Shown piece after piece: positions 36,168 to 48,626 of a DNA stretch of 64,000 nt. The number at the start of each line of letters is the position of its first letter. Position 1 is the first letter of the stretch. The translations under genes were made by a program, and so were the position numbers. Below the pieces are notes generated by a model. It was not told the origin of the DNA. It was given only the letters and a program-made list of their open reading frames with translations, and searched no databases. Origin of the DNA: Clytia hemisphaerica (Eukaryota > Cnidaria > Hydrozoa > Leptothecata > Clytiidae); assembly GCA_902728285.1 (NCBI GenBank), contig CACVBU010001042.1:1-64000 (forward strand), written 5' to 3'.

Positions 36168-36450
36168 AGTACACAGTTGACTGTCTCATTTACGTACTGT
36201 ATTGTTTACTCATTTCAGTACACTGTGTACTAGATTTTTTGAAGTACACAGCAAGTAAACAAGTACACAGTTGACTGTCTCATTTACGTACTGTATTGTT
36301 TACTCATTTCAGTACACTGTGTACTAGATTTTTTGAAGTACACAGCAAGTAAACAAGTACACAGTTTACTGTCTCATTTACGTACTGTATTGTTTACTCA
36401 TTTCAGTACACTGTGTACTAGATTTTTTGAAGTACACAGGAGTACGTAAG
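36168..36450. repeat. 94-bp GTAC-rich tandem repeat, 3 copies
   Basis: Three almost identical units, each with AGTACACAGTTGACTGTCTC, TTTACGTACTGTATTGTTTA and CAGTACACTGTGTACTAG. The preceding 100 bp (36055-36167) is a degenerate lead-in full of TGTACT words. The units contain several short GTAC palindromes. Confidence 0.85.
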
Positions 36451-36552
36451 TAGTACACAATTGAGACAAAAAAATTTACTGATTGTGTACTTAGAAGTTT
36501 ACTGCTGATTTTTCCTTAAGGGTTTGCTTTTGTATTTGTCCCCATTTTGTAT

Positions 36553-37525
36553 GTATTTTGATGAACTTACGGAAGTGTGTTTATCAAAAAAGTTTTTTGC
36601 AATTCATTGTTTCTCCACTATTACTTTTCTTCTATCTTCATTTGGATTAGGTTTTTCTTTCACATACCACTATTTAAATTCCCTTTAACTTTTTGCTAAA
36701 TTACCCTCTGTTTCGGAATGATTAAAAAATAAAAAATAAAAAATACCAAAAAAATCGTAAATACACACAATTAACAAAAATATTCTTAACTTTTTTCGTT
36801 TTTATCAGTTTGAGTTATTTATATATCAATACTTTTCTTCTTCTAAAATGACAGATATTATATATAGTCTTTGACATTTCCTACTTCACATTTCCTACTT
36901 TTCTTTGCCCTGTGCAGTTCTCCCGTCGCGGCACGCCGAACCGGGTTCTCGGCCAACTTACGATTCTATTCTTTTCAGTTTTTGTGTGATTTTTTCTATT
37001 TTTATGTAAGATTGTGTTTGTTGTAGTGTCTGTTTGTTGTCTGTTATTTATTTGGAAGCTGCTGGTCAGTTCCTTTTTCTACTATGTTTTCCGAAGGCGA
37101 CTGAGTGTGGGCCCTTAAACACGTGGAAAGTCACTATGCCAGTCACAAGTCTGGGACTTCGGGTTTTGTTTTGTTTATTTTTTTTTTTTTTTTTTAATTT
37201 ATTTGATGTGTTTGCTTTTGTATTTTGATGAACTTACGGAAGTGTGTTTATCAAAAAAGTTTTTTGCAATTCATTGTTTCTCCACTATTACTTTTCTTCT
37301 ATCTTTATTTGGATTAGGTTTTTCTTTCACATACCACTATTTAAAAAATTCCCTTTAACTTTTTGCTAAATTACCCTCTGTTTCGGAATGATTAAAAAAT
37401 AAAAAATACCAAAAAAATCGTAAATACACACAATTAACAAAAATATTCTTAACTTTTTTCGTTTTTATCAGTTTGAGTTATTTATATATCAATACTTTTC
37501 TTTTTCTAAAATGACAGATATTACA
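36553..37525. repeat. Direct duplication, ~306-bp copies 667 bp apart
   Basis: 36553-36860 and 37220-37525 are nearly identical (TATTTTGATGAACTTACGGA … TTTCTAAAATGACAGATATT). Indels are minor, such as AAAAAT or an extra TAAAAAA. The 360-bp spacer is non-coding. A tandem segmental duplication or a pair of short repeats is possible; I see no LTR signature. Confidence 0.75.
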
Positions 37526-37534
37526 TATCTTCAC

Positions 37535-37556
37535 TATATATATATATATATAGTCT
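37535..37556. repeat. (TA)n microsatellite
   Basis: About ten TA units directly after the duplicated segment. Confidence 0.8.
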
Positions 37557-38298
37557 AGAAGTATAAAACCTTCAACTACTCAAAATGGAAACAATAAAGA
37601 CAAAAACCCACAAAACAAAAAGACAATACAAATACAACAAAAATCTAGAATGAACATTCACAGAAAATCAATCAGGTTGGAGTGGAAAAGGAAAATATGA
37701 TGACATAGAAATCCGTCAATGTAAAACTAGTGATCTAAAATGACTTTAAGGAAGAAAGTAACTCAATATGAGTTAAGATGGAAAGAAGTAACTCAATATG
37801 AGTCAAAAAATATTTCAAAAAAACACATTATCTGTTCCTCAGTTTTCGACCTACACAGGATTTCGGCCATTTGTGAAAATATCCTCCTATATGATGGAAA
37901 TAGGGTTGTGTAGGTAGGCCAAGCAGTGTTAGCTAGACACCACCACAGATAAAAAGATGTAAAAAGATGTGTTTAGGGAAAGTATGTAACGCGCGCAAAT
38001 ATAAAATAAACTAAAACTTAAACTCCACGGAACCAGCCGAAGAAACTAAAATAACAATGAAAAAAGAAGTGTACTTTCTACTAGACAAAGTTGCCACACC
38101 TTTGCCACGTTTCTGCCACAACGTTGTAGAAAGCATACTAGATGGGAAGGAACTGGGATTGGATCGCCACTATCCAACCCTGTGGCTCTCACACACATTT
38201 TACAGTTCAAAGAAGAAGATGGAAAGAGTGGGAAAAGAATGAGAATTTAAAAAAGTCGGACTATAACCCGGTTCGAAGCCCCCGTACACCGTGACCGC

Positions 38299-38958
38299 TC
38301 ACCGCAAGAGCTGGCGAACGAGTGAATCTTGAGAGAGTTGAAATCTTGAAAATTCTGAAAAATGACGAACTATACCCCGTCGAAGACTGTAATCTAACTT
38401 TGCGTTTTCAGCACCTTGACATCGCATTCTTTGTATAAAAACTTTGGCTTTAACTTTCAAGTCCTCGAAAAGTAACGTAGAACGAGCAATCCTGAGAAGT
38501 TCACCAACAAAAGAAGAATAAAAAATCGATTCTGGCAAGTTGCTATCTTTATGTGGCATTCGGACTATGGAAAAAGGAAATGCATCCCGTTTATCAAACA
38601 ACTTATAAATAAATATCCCGTCTTTGATGGTAATATCCAGGTTTAAAAAAGAAGCATGATTACTAGAGTGCTCAATTTTGAGTTCAAGCTCATCTGGATA
38701 GATATCTCTATACACAGACTGAAACAAGTTACCGTCATTGATCGCACACAAATCATCAATGAATCTTTTAGTCGAATGAAAATGGCGAGCCTTAACCTTA
38801 TTTTCCTCAATGACCCTGCTCATATACCTTTGTTCGTATTGGTAGAGGAAAAGATTAGCCCAAAATGGCGCCGGATCGATTCCCATGGGAATCCCGATCA
38901 CTTGACACATAACAATATCACCTGCATTGAAGAAACAATTTTTTATCAGATGTTTCAT
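38299..38958 (-). pseudogene. Reverse transcriptase fragment, copy 1
   Basis: A 219-codon frame with RT motifs: IGIPMGIDPAPFWANLFLY near residue 21 (fingers/palm block), HSTKRFIDDLC near 82 (the xxDD catalytic box, here FIDD), followed by FLNLDITIKDG and LFDKRDAFPFSI, as in the RT family common in marine-invertebrate retroelements. The frame starts just inside the element; N-terminal RT motifs including the first catalytic Asp are missing, so it is 5' truncated. It sits upstream of a 3' region (down to 37826) that is repeated in copy 2. No endonuclease or LTR was seen. The class is uncertain (Penelope-like or non-LTR). Confidence 0.75.
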
Positions 38959-39438
38959 AGCAGTTCATTATCTGTTCCTCAGTTTTCGACCTACACAGGA
39001 TTTCGGCCATTTGTGAAAATATCCTCCTATATGATGGAAATAGGGTTGTGTAGGTAGGCCAAGCAGTGTTAATTAGACACCACCACAGATAAAAGATAGT
39101 AAAAAGATGTGTTTATTGAAAGTATAAAACGCGCGCAATAATATAAAATAATCTAAAACGTAAAAACCACGGAACCAGCCGAAGAAACTAAAATTACAAT
39201 GAGAAAAGAAGTATACTTTCTACTAGACAAAGTTGCCACACCTTTGACACGTTTCTGCCACAACGTTGAAGAAAGCATACTAGAAGAGAAGGAACTGGGA
39301 TTGGATTGCCACTATCCAACCCTGTGGCTCTCACACACATTTTACAGTTCAAAGAATAAGATGGAAAGAGTGGGGAAAGAATGAGAATTTAAAAAATCGG
39401 ACTATAACCCGGTTCGAAGCCCCGTACACCGTGACCGC

Positions 39439-39855
39439 TCACCGCAAGAGCTGGCGAACGAGTGAATCCTGAGAGAGTTGAAATCTTGAAAATTCTGAAA
39501 AATGACGAACTATAACCCGTCGAAGACTGCAATCTAACTTTGCGTTTTCAGCACCTTGACATCGCATTCTTTGAATAAAAACTTTGGCTTTAACTTTCAA
39601 GTCCTCGAAAAGTAACGTAGAACGAGCAATCCTGAGAAGTTCACCAACAAAAGAAGAATAAAAAATCGATTCTGGCAAGTTGCTATCTTTATGTGGCATT
39701 CGGACTATGGAAAAAGGAAATGCATCCCGTTTATCAAACAACTTATAAATAAATATCCCGTCTTTGATGGTAATATCCAGGTTTAAAAAAGAAGCATGAT
39801 TACCAGAGTGCTCAATTTTGAGTTCAAGCTCATCTGGATAGATATCTCTATACAC
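39439..39855 (-). pseudogene. Reverse transcriptase fragment, copy 2
   Basis: The last 138 codons of the same protein as copy 1, differing at only a few positions (for example N/G and Y/C changes). It is cut at 39860, where the homology with copy 1 stops and ATATATATTATG begins. It lacks the FIDD box and cannot be active. Confidence 0.75.
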
Positions 39856-40094
39856 AGACTATATATATTATGATTTGAAGCTGTTATAACATTGCTTTTA
39901 TAGCAGTTAACAATTGTGAAATACATTTCCAGTCACCCAAAACTAAAACAAAAAAGCAAGTGAAAATTGTATAACAAATTCAAAGACAATAACTTCTTAG
40001 ACAAGGTTAGTGTACCAGGGAAATGAAATGTAATCCTCATTGGCAGTAGGTAGTTGATATATATATGTAAGTGATTCTATTGAAAATCAATAAA

Positions 40095-40330
40095 TATCGA
40101 TTTACAGCGGTATTTACTGAACATTACGATGTCAATCGAACAATAGCAATATATACATTAAAAAATTAAAATCATTTGAACGCAATTGAAAGATTGGAGT
40201 TCGATTGCCGAACACAATCCAACCAATTAAAACTTACAAAGAAAAAAATTCTGAACTAAATTATATTCCTATGGTTCGATTGACATTGCCATGTTAAGTC
40301 AATACCGCTGTAAATTCATTTAACACAATC
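40095..40330. repeat. Imperfect inverted repeat
   Basis: TTTACAGCGGTATT (40100) and AATACCGCTGTAAA (40302) are inverted partners. AACACAATCCAACCAATT and AACACAATCTAACCAATT are additional direct copies at about 40210 and 40323. It is probably a degenerate MITE. Confidence 0.45.
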
Positions 40331-41532
40331 TAACCAATTGAAATTTACAAAAAAATTCTGATCTAAATAAATTTCGATTGTTTTGATTGTTATTTTAGTT
40401 CAATTGGAACTCGATTACGTATGTTTGATATATATTGCAATTTAACAAAATTTATTTTTATTATTGCCGACCCAAAAAAATATCAGCGTTTTGATTGGTC
40501 GAGAGCATCGAGATATTTGCGATATTTCATATTTCTTTAGTCTGGAAATATGACCGCGTTGACTTTTGGGGGACTGGGTAAGCGGCGGGATAAAAATCAA
40601 AACAAAACAGCCGAAAAGAACTGACTTTCGGAGAAACTGACTTGGGAATCAAAGGGAAAACCGCAACAAAAATATGTTCAGATTAACTTTTACTTTGGAG
40701 TTCTTCCATAAAAGACACTAAAATCAAATCTGATGAACTAAGAAATTATAAAACTACTTGACACCACCCAAATATTTTCAACTTTTGGCAAATTTGTCCG
40801 TGTGGTAACCAAACAGTTTTTTATCAATGCATACAAAAATAACTTGAGATTCTTGAATGTTGGCCAATAAAATTTCTCATAACATAACAAGGGAAGTGTA
40901 ATGTCTTGTATTAAACCAAATGACGAGTGATTTTTATAAAAGTTCTCTCCTAATTCTCGTTCTCGACAACAACGTACGTCCTTGACTTTTCAACTCAACA
41001 ATCATTACATCTTCCTTCTGAAATTCGAAACATTTAGAGCTTGACAATAATCAAGAAAGTATCCGAATTGTTTTGCTGTTGAAAAAATGTTGTTCTTTAA
41101 CCATTATTACAAGCATACATTTCCATCGTGGGACTCCTTTCCTCTGCTATTCTTTCCCATGGCCATATGCATATGTCATCGAAACAAAAAAATAGAAAAA
41201 GACTGAATGTTATCAATCTGATTAATCCAATGATGGAGGGTTTCTTCTCCATCGAAACAATACTGTACATCATTTGCATTTTGAATTATCAATCTAGAAA
41301 CTTTCAAATACATCTCTGAAAAATCTGCAACTTTTCAAAACAAAACTTCTGGATCGAAAATGATCGAAAAGTTTTGTTTTTGTGTGAATATTTTCAGCGG
41401 GAAGTTATCGAATGTTTTTGTTCGAATCTAACGTTCGAATTAGATTTTCGAATAAAAACATTCGAAACTACACAGAATCAGAAGAAGGCGGAAGTAAGTT
41501 TTGAAACAAAAAGAGGACAATTTTTTTGAGTC

Positions 41533-41701
41533 GACAATAAATTAGTTATCACATGACTTCTCGTGCAATACTCGATATTTTACTCGTTCCGAGATTTTAC
41601 CGATATTTTTCCTCGCCTAAAGGCTCGGAAAAATATTACGGAAAAATCTCGGAACTCGTAAAATATTTCTCGTATTGCACTCGAAATCATGCGATAACTA
41701 G
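41533..41701. mobile_element. Hairpin MITE, ~169 bp
   Basis: TAGTTATCACATGACTTCTC pairs with the right end CATGCGATAACTA, and TTCCGAGATTTTACCGATAT pairs with its complement across the short loop CCTAAAGG. It is nearly a perfect hairpin. Confidence 0.8.
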
Positions 41702-42448
41702 TACATATTCGATTGCGTTCAATTAGTTTTGATTATTTTGACAATCGAAAAATTCAATTCTGGACTGAAATCATCACTTTTTTAATCAATCGATTATATA
41801 TCTATCCAAGACTGTCTTTAAAAAATCAAACAGTTCGATTAATGAACCAAGCGACCTTATAATCAAACTTATCGAGCGACAAAAGTTTGATTAGTTAGAT
41901 TAAGTTCGAAAAGAGAAGATGTTCGACAAATTCGACAATGAATTAGAAGGTTCGATTAATTGCGCCACGATATTGGAAAAATTTGTGAGGATTCGATTTC
42001 AGTTCAATTATACACCAAACTTAATCATACTTCAATCAGCAGGTGACAAAGTTCGATTAATTTCGACAAAGTTTGACTAAAAACCTGTTCGATTAGTTAT
42101 ATTAAGACAGTTTGGTCTATTGTTGCACTTACTCTTACACACAGAATGATGGTATGGTTTATTAGATTGATTTTACGTATCAATTACACATTGACAAGAA
42201 GCTATAACAGAAAACCCCTAGTAAGAAATGCAAATTAAATACCTCTTATCTGTATCTCTCTGGTCTATTTCCTGAAACACCATATACAGCAGTACTGATT
42301 TTACTTGTAGGACACTTTAGATTTGTACAAAAACAAACAAATTTAGCTTCACTTAGAGCTACAGTACTTAACTCTTCTCAAATTGAAGAGCCATGTAATG
42401 TTTAAAATTAATCCATCTATTCTAAGAAATAAAGAATTAGTACTAGTA

Positions 42449-42602
42449 ATCGTATGGTTTGGAGTGCAATTAACGATTAATCACGAGTAACAAAGGAGAA
42501 AATAGTAATTTGCACGAGTCCGAAGGACGAGTGCAAATTACGTTATTTTCTCCTTTGTTACGAGTGATTAATCGTTAATTGCACGACAAAACATACGATT
42601 CC
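42449..42602. mobile_element. Hairpin MITE, ~154 bp
   Basis: AATCGTATGGTTTGGAGTGC at the left pairs with CGACAAAACATACGATT at the right. The inner arms AACGATTAATCACGAGTAAC and AAAGGAGAAAATA match, ending in the loop GCACGAGTCCGAAGGACGAGTGC. A partial relative (CAATGAACGATTAATTGCAC) is at 42870-42890. Confidence 0.85.
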
Positions 42603-44931
42603 GAGGTAATCGTCAGTAAATACATTCGAAAACCTCCTTTTTTTCTTTTGTTTAAAAAGAAAACATTGCAGTGTAATTTTTCTTTGTTTTCAATTAAAAG
42701 AAGCTATTGTAACGTAAAATTTCTTTGTTCTTTTTTATATTGAAGAAAAAAAAAGTCTTTGTTTTTTATTATATAGTAAAAAAAAGTCTCTGACACAGGA
42801 CTTGGGAGAGAAAAGAATAAGGGGACAAAAGTGACCCCCCGCCGAAGAGTGCAAAAAGTGGTAATAGTGCAATGAACGATTAATTGCACTCCTCTAAACC
42901 AATCAGATTCGAATAATTTTGCACGGCTGACGATTATACAACCAATCCATAGCATAGAAACAAAATCTTCCATCCCATCATTTGATAAACGTCCCTCCAT
43001 TTCTATTGAAATTTCAAAACAAAGCTACCCATATTGATCTCAATCAAAGCAATATATATTAGTCCCGAGTTAGTTCCGAATTAATGTGGCAAACTTTTGC
43101 AACTCTGGGTAGTCAATGTCTGAATTTTTTCGAGATGCTTTTTCAGCTATCTCATGCGAAACTACCTATGCCATCCTCGCTTGTTTTAGGCTCGCTGCGG
43201 CGGCAATTACAATCTCAGGCAGGAAAGATTGCCTAATTTCAATTAGGACATATTAGGGTGACTTATTTAGGACATCTTAGGACATCATGTCCTTTTTAAG
43301 TAACGTAGGATGGCAAAAGTTATGACCAAAAGTTATTTTAACCATTTTTTCAAATGTCACACAATTTTTGATTGCAATCCTCCATCACCCCAGTCTCTTC
43401 TCTGTCACCCCTATTTTTGAAAGGTTGTTTTCTTTGTTGGTGAGCTTTTTATTTTAGGTGGAAAGATGAAAAGTCAAAGTTTAGCTCTTTAACTTTCAAA
43501 GTTGCTAATTAAAAAGGGGTGACTGATTTAGGACTATCTACGGTATCAAGGGGAATATCTCTGAAATGAGGGAAAAGAGCATTATCTCATCACCACCAAT
43601 AAGTCAGGGAATATTGACAAGTTTTTGTCCTCACTTGTATCTTTAAAATCCAATAAAAGCTTTTCCACCTTAAAGCTTTTGTCTTTACTCTCTTTCATAA
43701 AGTTTTTAAATTGCTCTATATGTTTTTGCATCAGTTTGCATTACTTGAAATTTTCAATAGTGATATAAAAATATAATTTGAACAATTCTATCCAGCGCCA
43801 TTTTCATATTTCTCCTTTCTAGGACCCTATCGGTACGCTGGAAGCTCCAGTGTTTTCCAGATGCAAGGTTTTTAGTGTGCAGTAAGTTTTCATAAGGTTA
43901 GCAGAGAGAGCGTGTTTAACTGTTGTTGCAAAAATACAGCACTTGAAAGAATAGCACCAGAATGTTCCAATGCTTCTGGTGCACAAATAAAGTCATCTTT
44001 TTGCACCAGCACTTTCCAGTGTACCTTTTCTTTCTTCTTAATAAAGAACTGAATTATGACATGAGACATGAAAGAAAAATGTCCGTACAAAAGACTTACC
44101 TTTAAGGGAACTTATTTTGGTGAGTACTAATTTTGGCAAATTTTGTCAAAATTAGTATTCGCCAAAATCAAAGTGATTGTTTGCCAAAATTGATATTTAG
44201 GCGAACACTTTTTTATTTTTTGGCTTGCGGATCGGCCGACGTTTCTTTTTGAGAAAATAAAATAAAAATAAAATGGAAATTTCGAAAACCTTTATTAATA
44301 TTTTCTCCTCCGACATTTAAAAAAGAAGAACAATTTAAAAAACATTCTTTTAGACAGGAAAAGGGAGAAAGAGAAAGAAAGAGAGTTCAAAAATATAACA
44401 CAACTGTGCCCTATTCTACCAATATAAAGACACTTTTAATTATAATCCCATTATTTCAAAGGAAATACCCTGTTGTTTTTAAAACTCAGGTGGAACAAAA
44501 ATTATGCAATTATGACTTTTAGGATACCCTTCTAATGTCATAAAACTCTTTTGTACCTGCATTTTTTCTTTTAAGTGTCACTTTCATTTCGTTATTACAG
44601 TAAGAAGTAAGAAAAGAAGAACATAAAAGTTGTGCTGCATAGAATTTTTCAAACGCAACAGTATTTTTCTACCACTCTTAAACATTTGTACCTATTATGG
44701 ACATGCTCCTATATTACGGACACCCCCTTCTAAAAAAATACATATTACAATTATTATATTACATATTATTATCCCCGTTTATTCAGCACCTGAGAGTAAG
44801 TATTATATAGAGTGTTTGCAATTTTTCATAGCAGGGTAAAATTATCATGTTGAAAAGAATAAGTGTGTTACTGAAATGTGAATAAAAATATTTCTATTAT
44901 ACCAACCGACATGCCCATTTAAAACTGACAA
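42603..44931. other. No gene; one MITE terminus
   Basis: AT-rich and non-coding as far as I can see. At 44098-44180, CCTTTAAGGGAACTTATTTT and a TTTTGGCAAAATT-type palindrome resemble the TACCTTAAGGGAAC family of 4780-5255. Confidence 0.4.
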
Positions 44932-45637
44932 CTCGGTGGCATTAAGGGCGGATTTTTCATTTTTCAAACATTTTCAACTAGAAATTATATATTTTCGTTA
45001 ACTATGGTTTATTCTATTGATGAACATTTGTTTGCTCATTGCGTAAGAATATGTTCTGGAAAGTTGGTCACTAAACTCCTACAGGCAACAGTTTACTGGC
45101 AATTTACCTTGGAATCGTTTTCGCACGGCTAATATCAATTTTTTTTAGGAAACCTTCAATTCAAATTCAATGGAATTACATTAAAGAATGAAAGTTTGTG
45201 GAGGGGGGTTTTGTTTTACGTCAAGAAGTGAAAGATATATAGGATTTTATAACTTCAATTGATGAAAAAAGTGCTTTTAACCGGCATAATATGTAGAGTT
45301 GAAAATAAATTTAGACCCCCCCCCTTGACAAAACTATAACAACAAAGGTTAGCTTTGCACACAATGGCAATTTTGAAGCCATTTTTTTCAAAAATAGCCG
45401 CGCGGTTTGGAAAAAACTGAATTTTAACCAGATTTATGCAATATTTCCACAAATTGAATACCTAAAGAAAATTGTTCATATGTGATATTGGGCACGAAAA
45501 AATTGTAAATTCTATGTAGATTAAGAATATATCAATGAAAAAAAATATTTTAACAATAAATTTGATTTTTTTGAAGTTAAAAACTTCTCATCAAAATCTT
45601 TTTTGAAAGCCAGGTGACTGCCCTTAATGTCACCGAG
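44932..45637. mobile_element. ~706-bp inverted-repeat element
   Basis: CTCGGTGGCATTAAGGGC at the left and GCCCTTAATGTCACCGAG at the right are inverted partners with one mismatch. The interior is non-coding. The target duplication is not clear. Confidence 0.55.
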
Positions 45638-46337
45638 AATCTGCCTGTAGAACAATAAATTAAATTTGTCGGTCCTTACCTAAGTAAAGATATTTGTCAT
45701 CAAAGTTGGCTTTTTCCAGCTCTTTTTTGTGATTTTCGTCATTTTCCATAGTTTTTTGCAACTTTGACTGCAAATAACTCTATAGCTAAAATAGCTATAC
45801 AACCTTAAAAGTTTTCTATATATTTTGAGAGCTTTTGATATAAATGATAAAAGACAAAAGTGATTTTGAAAATTTAAAAAAAGCTCCCCTTAGGGTTTTG
45901 TGGGAAAATTAAATAATGACCGAAAAAAGGGTGACCCCATGGTCAGATTTCAGGCGATTTTTTTTAGTGACAATGCATGTTTAAAGAAAGTCTAGAGAAA
46001 GTTTCAGCTTAATGTTATTTTTTTTCCAACAAACAGTCTGCTTTTATCTACCACGACCGCACTATACTTGCACTTATAGCACTTGCTATGGAATTCTGTT
46101 TAACTAAAAAAGACACAGTTTGGAATTCCGACCACATAATGTGACCTGTCTATTGGAATTTCACGCTAAATTAATAAATAGTATGATAAATCCACTCGTC
46201 ATTTAGTACACTTACCTTATTCACCACCCTCTCTTCCTCCTAAAAACTGACATGGTATGAAGTTTGATGGAACCTCCATTGTCGGTGTAAAACAACCTGA
46301 TTATGATTTTTAAAAAAAAATTCAAACTTTTTTATAG

Positions 46338-48626
46338 GTTTTGGCATTCCTAACCGCAAGAGGATACAAGGATGAAGTCTTGAAAAATATTCAAGACAGT
46401 AGGGTAAGCATTTTAGATTCTCTTTTATAGGGAAAAGGGAAATTTAAGATTTTGAACATTTTCTTTTAACTTGTTTTGAATTAATGCTGAAATCTCTTTG
46501 GTTCATACCTGGAGGTCCTATAAATTGTTTTTTTTGCACAGTATTAGCTGACTTTAAACCCCAGACAGTGAATGGGTTTTTCAAAAAAGATCTCATTCGG
46601 CATATTTTGGCCCAAATTGGCCCAAAATGGTTTTTTTTTGAATTTGCTAAAAATCCAGTCATATGAACTTTCTGATTTTTTGCATGAAACTAGAGGGTCA
46701 TTTAGTCCAGGAAAAAAGGGCCAAAATCCCGCCTTTTACTGGACAAAAGGAACTATGGTTTTTTAGCTTCCTATGAACCTATAGATTATGTTTTTAGATG
46801 GTTCCCAGGCTGAATACGTGATAAAAGCCTGAAATTAGGTCGAAAAGGGAGTCTTTTGGTCAATCAAGGGTCCCCCCTTTACAAATGGATTTTTGAAAGT
46901 CTCCAAATGAACAATCTGTTAAGTCCATCAGATTCAGCTCGAAGTGCTGATGAAAAAAATGGGATCAGATGTTAGGTTTCGACCATCTGGTGCAGAGTCA
47001 TGGTGCTTTAAAGAGGTGGAAATTGCCGTTTTTTGCCTTTTTCTGCTGAAGTCAGCATTTTTCTTTTACATTTTTAAGGAATTTCAACCCCTTCACTGGG
47101 TAGCCTTGAAAGAGTACTATTAGAAAATGGTATGGTTTGTTGCGTTTAGACTTATAGATCTCGAGATTTTCGAAATTTCATTTGAAGTTCTTGAAAAAGT
47201 GCAATTTTCTGCTGACTCAGCACTAATTTTTGCGTTTTCAATCATTGGAAAAAACTTGTTTGGGTCTTAATTGACGTTTTACTTTAAAAGAACTTTTTTA
47301 CAAGCACATGATAATTTTCATAAGCAAATGATTTTAATGATCTCGTAATTTCAGGTAGGTCCAATCATGTTTTCAACTTGTTAAAATTTGAGCTCTCCTT
47401 TAAGTTCAATATTTTATTCACTTTTAGGTTACTGCTGAATCATTCAAGCTGTTATCAACATCTGAATGGGTGTCCATGGGCATTGGAATTGCTGATGTAC
47501 GACTATTAATGGAAAAATTCAAAACAAAAACAACCAAAAACAAAGAACTACAAGAGAGACTAAAGAACATCAGAGAAAGTAGAACGGAGAGGAAAAAACA
47601 AAAAATAATAGTCGAATTCGGATGGCGGGATTTTAATCATTCTAAGAATAAATATTTAACTGTGAAACTATCCGATGGAGGAGGACTGAGGAAACATGAA
47701 TTTGATAAGGAGGAAAAACTCATAGATGTTTTTCAAAAGTTAAAAGAGGCGTTTTCCCCTAACAGATATAATAAAAGAAATGGTTACCTAAGTTTGCACT
47801 TACAAAAACTGCTTGGCCCGGATACGAGCGAAATCACTGATCAAGAATCCAAAACTTTATCAATAAAAAAATGTATCGATCATTAAAACTTTATTTCTCG
47901 ACAAAAAAATGGAAAAAAATTGATAACGATCTTTCCGATGAAGAATTCGAATTAAACCCAAAAACATCAACTCCTATCGTCAAAACAAGACAACAAATGA
48001 GAAAAGAAAGGGTTCCAATAGAACCCACACTACACCAAAGTAGTTTATTGGTTGTAGTACAGCACCCCCATTTAGGAAGAGTCCAACGGTTTTTCTTGAC
48101 CAATGAAATTATGGAATCAGTATACAACTGGGCTGGCAGCTTAAATGAAGAACCTGAACTGTTTGAGCTCTTAACCGGACATCCTCAAAGAGTGGTGGAC
48201 CCTATCGATAAAATTATTGTTGCACAAAGCAATATTTTACTAGTGCGAAAAACTGACAACTCTAATTTTACAATGGACATTGTTTTCAACCAATCTTTGG
48301 GAACTCAAAGACCTGGCCTCAACCCAAATTCGACAACTGCTAGCCTCAACCGACCTTCGGGAACTCAAAGACCTGGCCTTAACCCAAATTCGACAACTGC
48401 TGACCTCAACCAACCTTCGGGAACTCAAAGACCTGGCCTCAACCCAAATTCGACAACTACTGGCCTTAACCAACCTTCGGGAACTCAAAGACCTGGCCTC
48501 AACCCAAACCACCGTTGATCTTTCTTTGCCTGCAGACAGCGACGAAGCAAGGAACTTGGACGAAGTAAACACACACATTCCAAAGGCTCCAAAAACAAAA
48601 TGTGAATTCTCAAAGATTTTAATTCA
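46338..48626 (+). pseudogene. SAM-domain / G2E3-like N-terminal protein, frameshifted
   Basis: The exons 46338-46403 and 47428-48626 join in phase. Residues 1-55 resemble a SAM-type domain (FLTARGYKDEVLKNI, LLSTSEWVSMGIGIADVRLL). Then comes a block like that of animal G2E3-like/HECT-associated proteins: VEFGWRDF, KLSDGGGLRKHEF and FSPNR, followed, after a -1 shift at the A7 run 47865-47871, by MYRSLKLYFSTKKW. A ubiquitin-like block (LLVVVQHPHLGRVQRFF … RVVDPIDKIIV) follows. Without the shift the frame stops at 47884. A second, compensating shift near 48270-48300 returns to the first frame, which continues through the 60-bp repeats to a GTAAGT donor at 48627. Homopolymer assembly errors or decay are likelier than programmed shifting. 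No HECT domain follows in the window. Confidence 0.6.
48295..48517 (+). repeat. 60-bp coding tandem repeat, 3.7 copies
   Basis: GGAACTCAAAGACCTGGCC recurs exactly every 60 bp (48299, 48359, 48419, 48479). Because 60 is divisible by 3 the array is open in more than one frame: one gives GTQRPGLNPNSTT units, the next Leu-rich LRELKDLASTQIRQLL units. The second frame agrees with the downstream splice donor. Confidence 0.85.

Larger units (their letters stand above)
37826..39860. repeat. Tandem duplication of a retroelement 3' part (1140-bp period)
   Basis: CATTATCTGTTCCTCAGTTT occurs at 37826 and 38966, and homology continues across ~895 bp of copy 2. The unit comprises the 3' UTR-like part and the RT 3' end in minus orientation. 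Head-to-tail partial copies of this sort are characteristic of Penelope-like insertions, but an ordinary duplication is equally possible. Confidence 0.8.

Noticed and set aside
36553-37525. LTR retrotransposon with 306-bp LTRs
   Set aside because: The copies lack TG…CA ends, a primer-binding site and any coding sequence in the 360-bp spacer.
38656-39057. 133-codon + strand gene
   Set aside because: It is antisense to the reverse transcriptase fragment and has no motif of its own.
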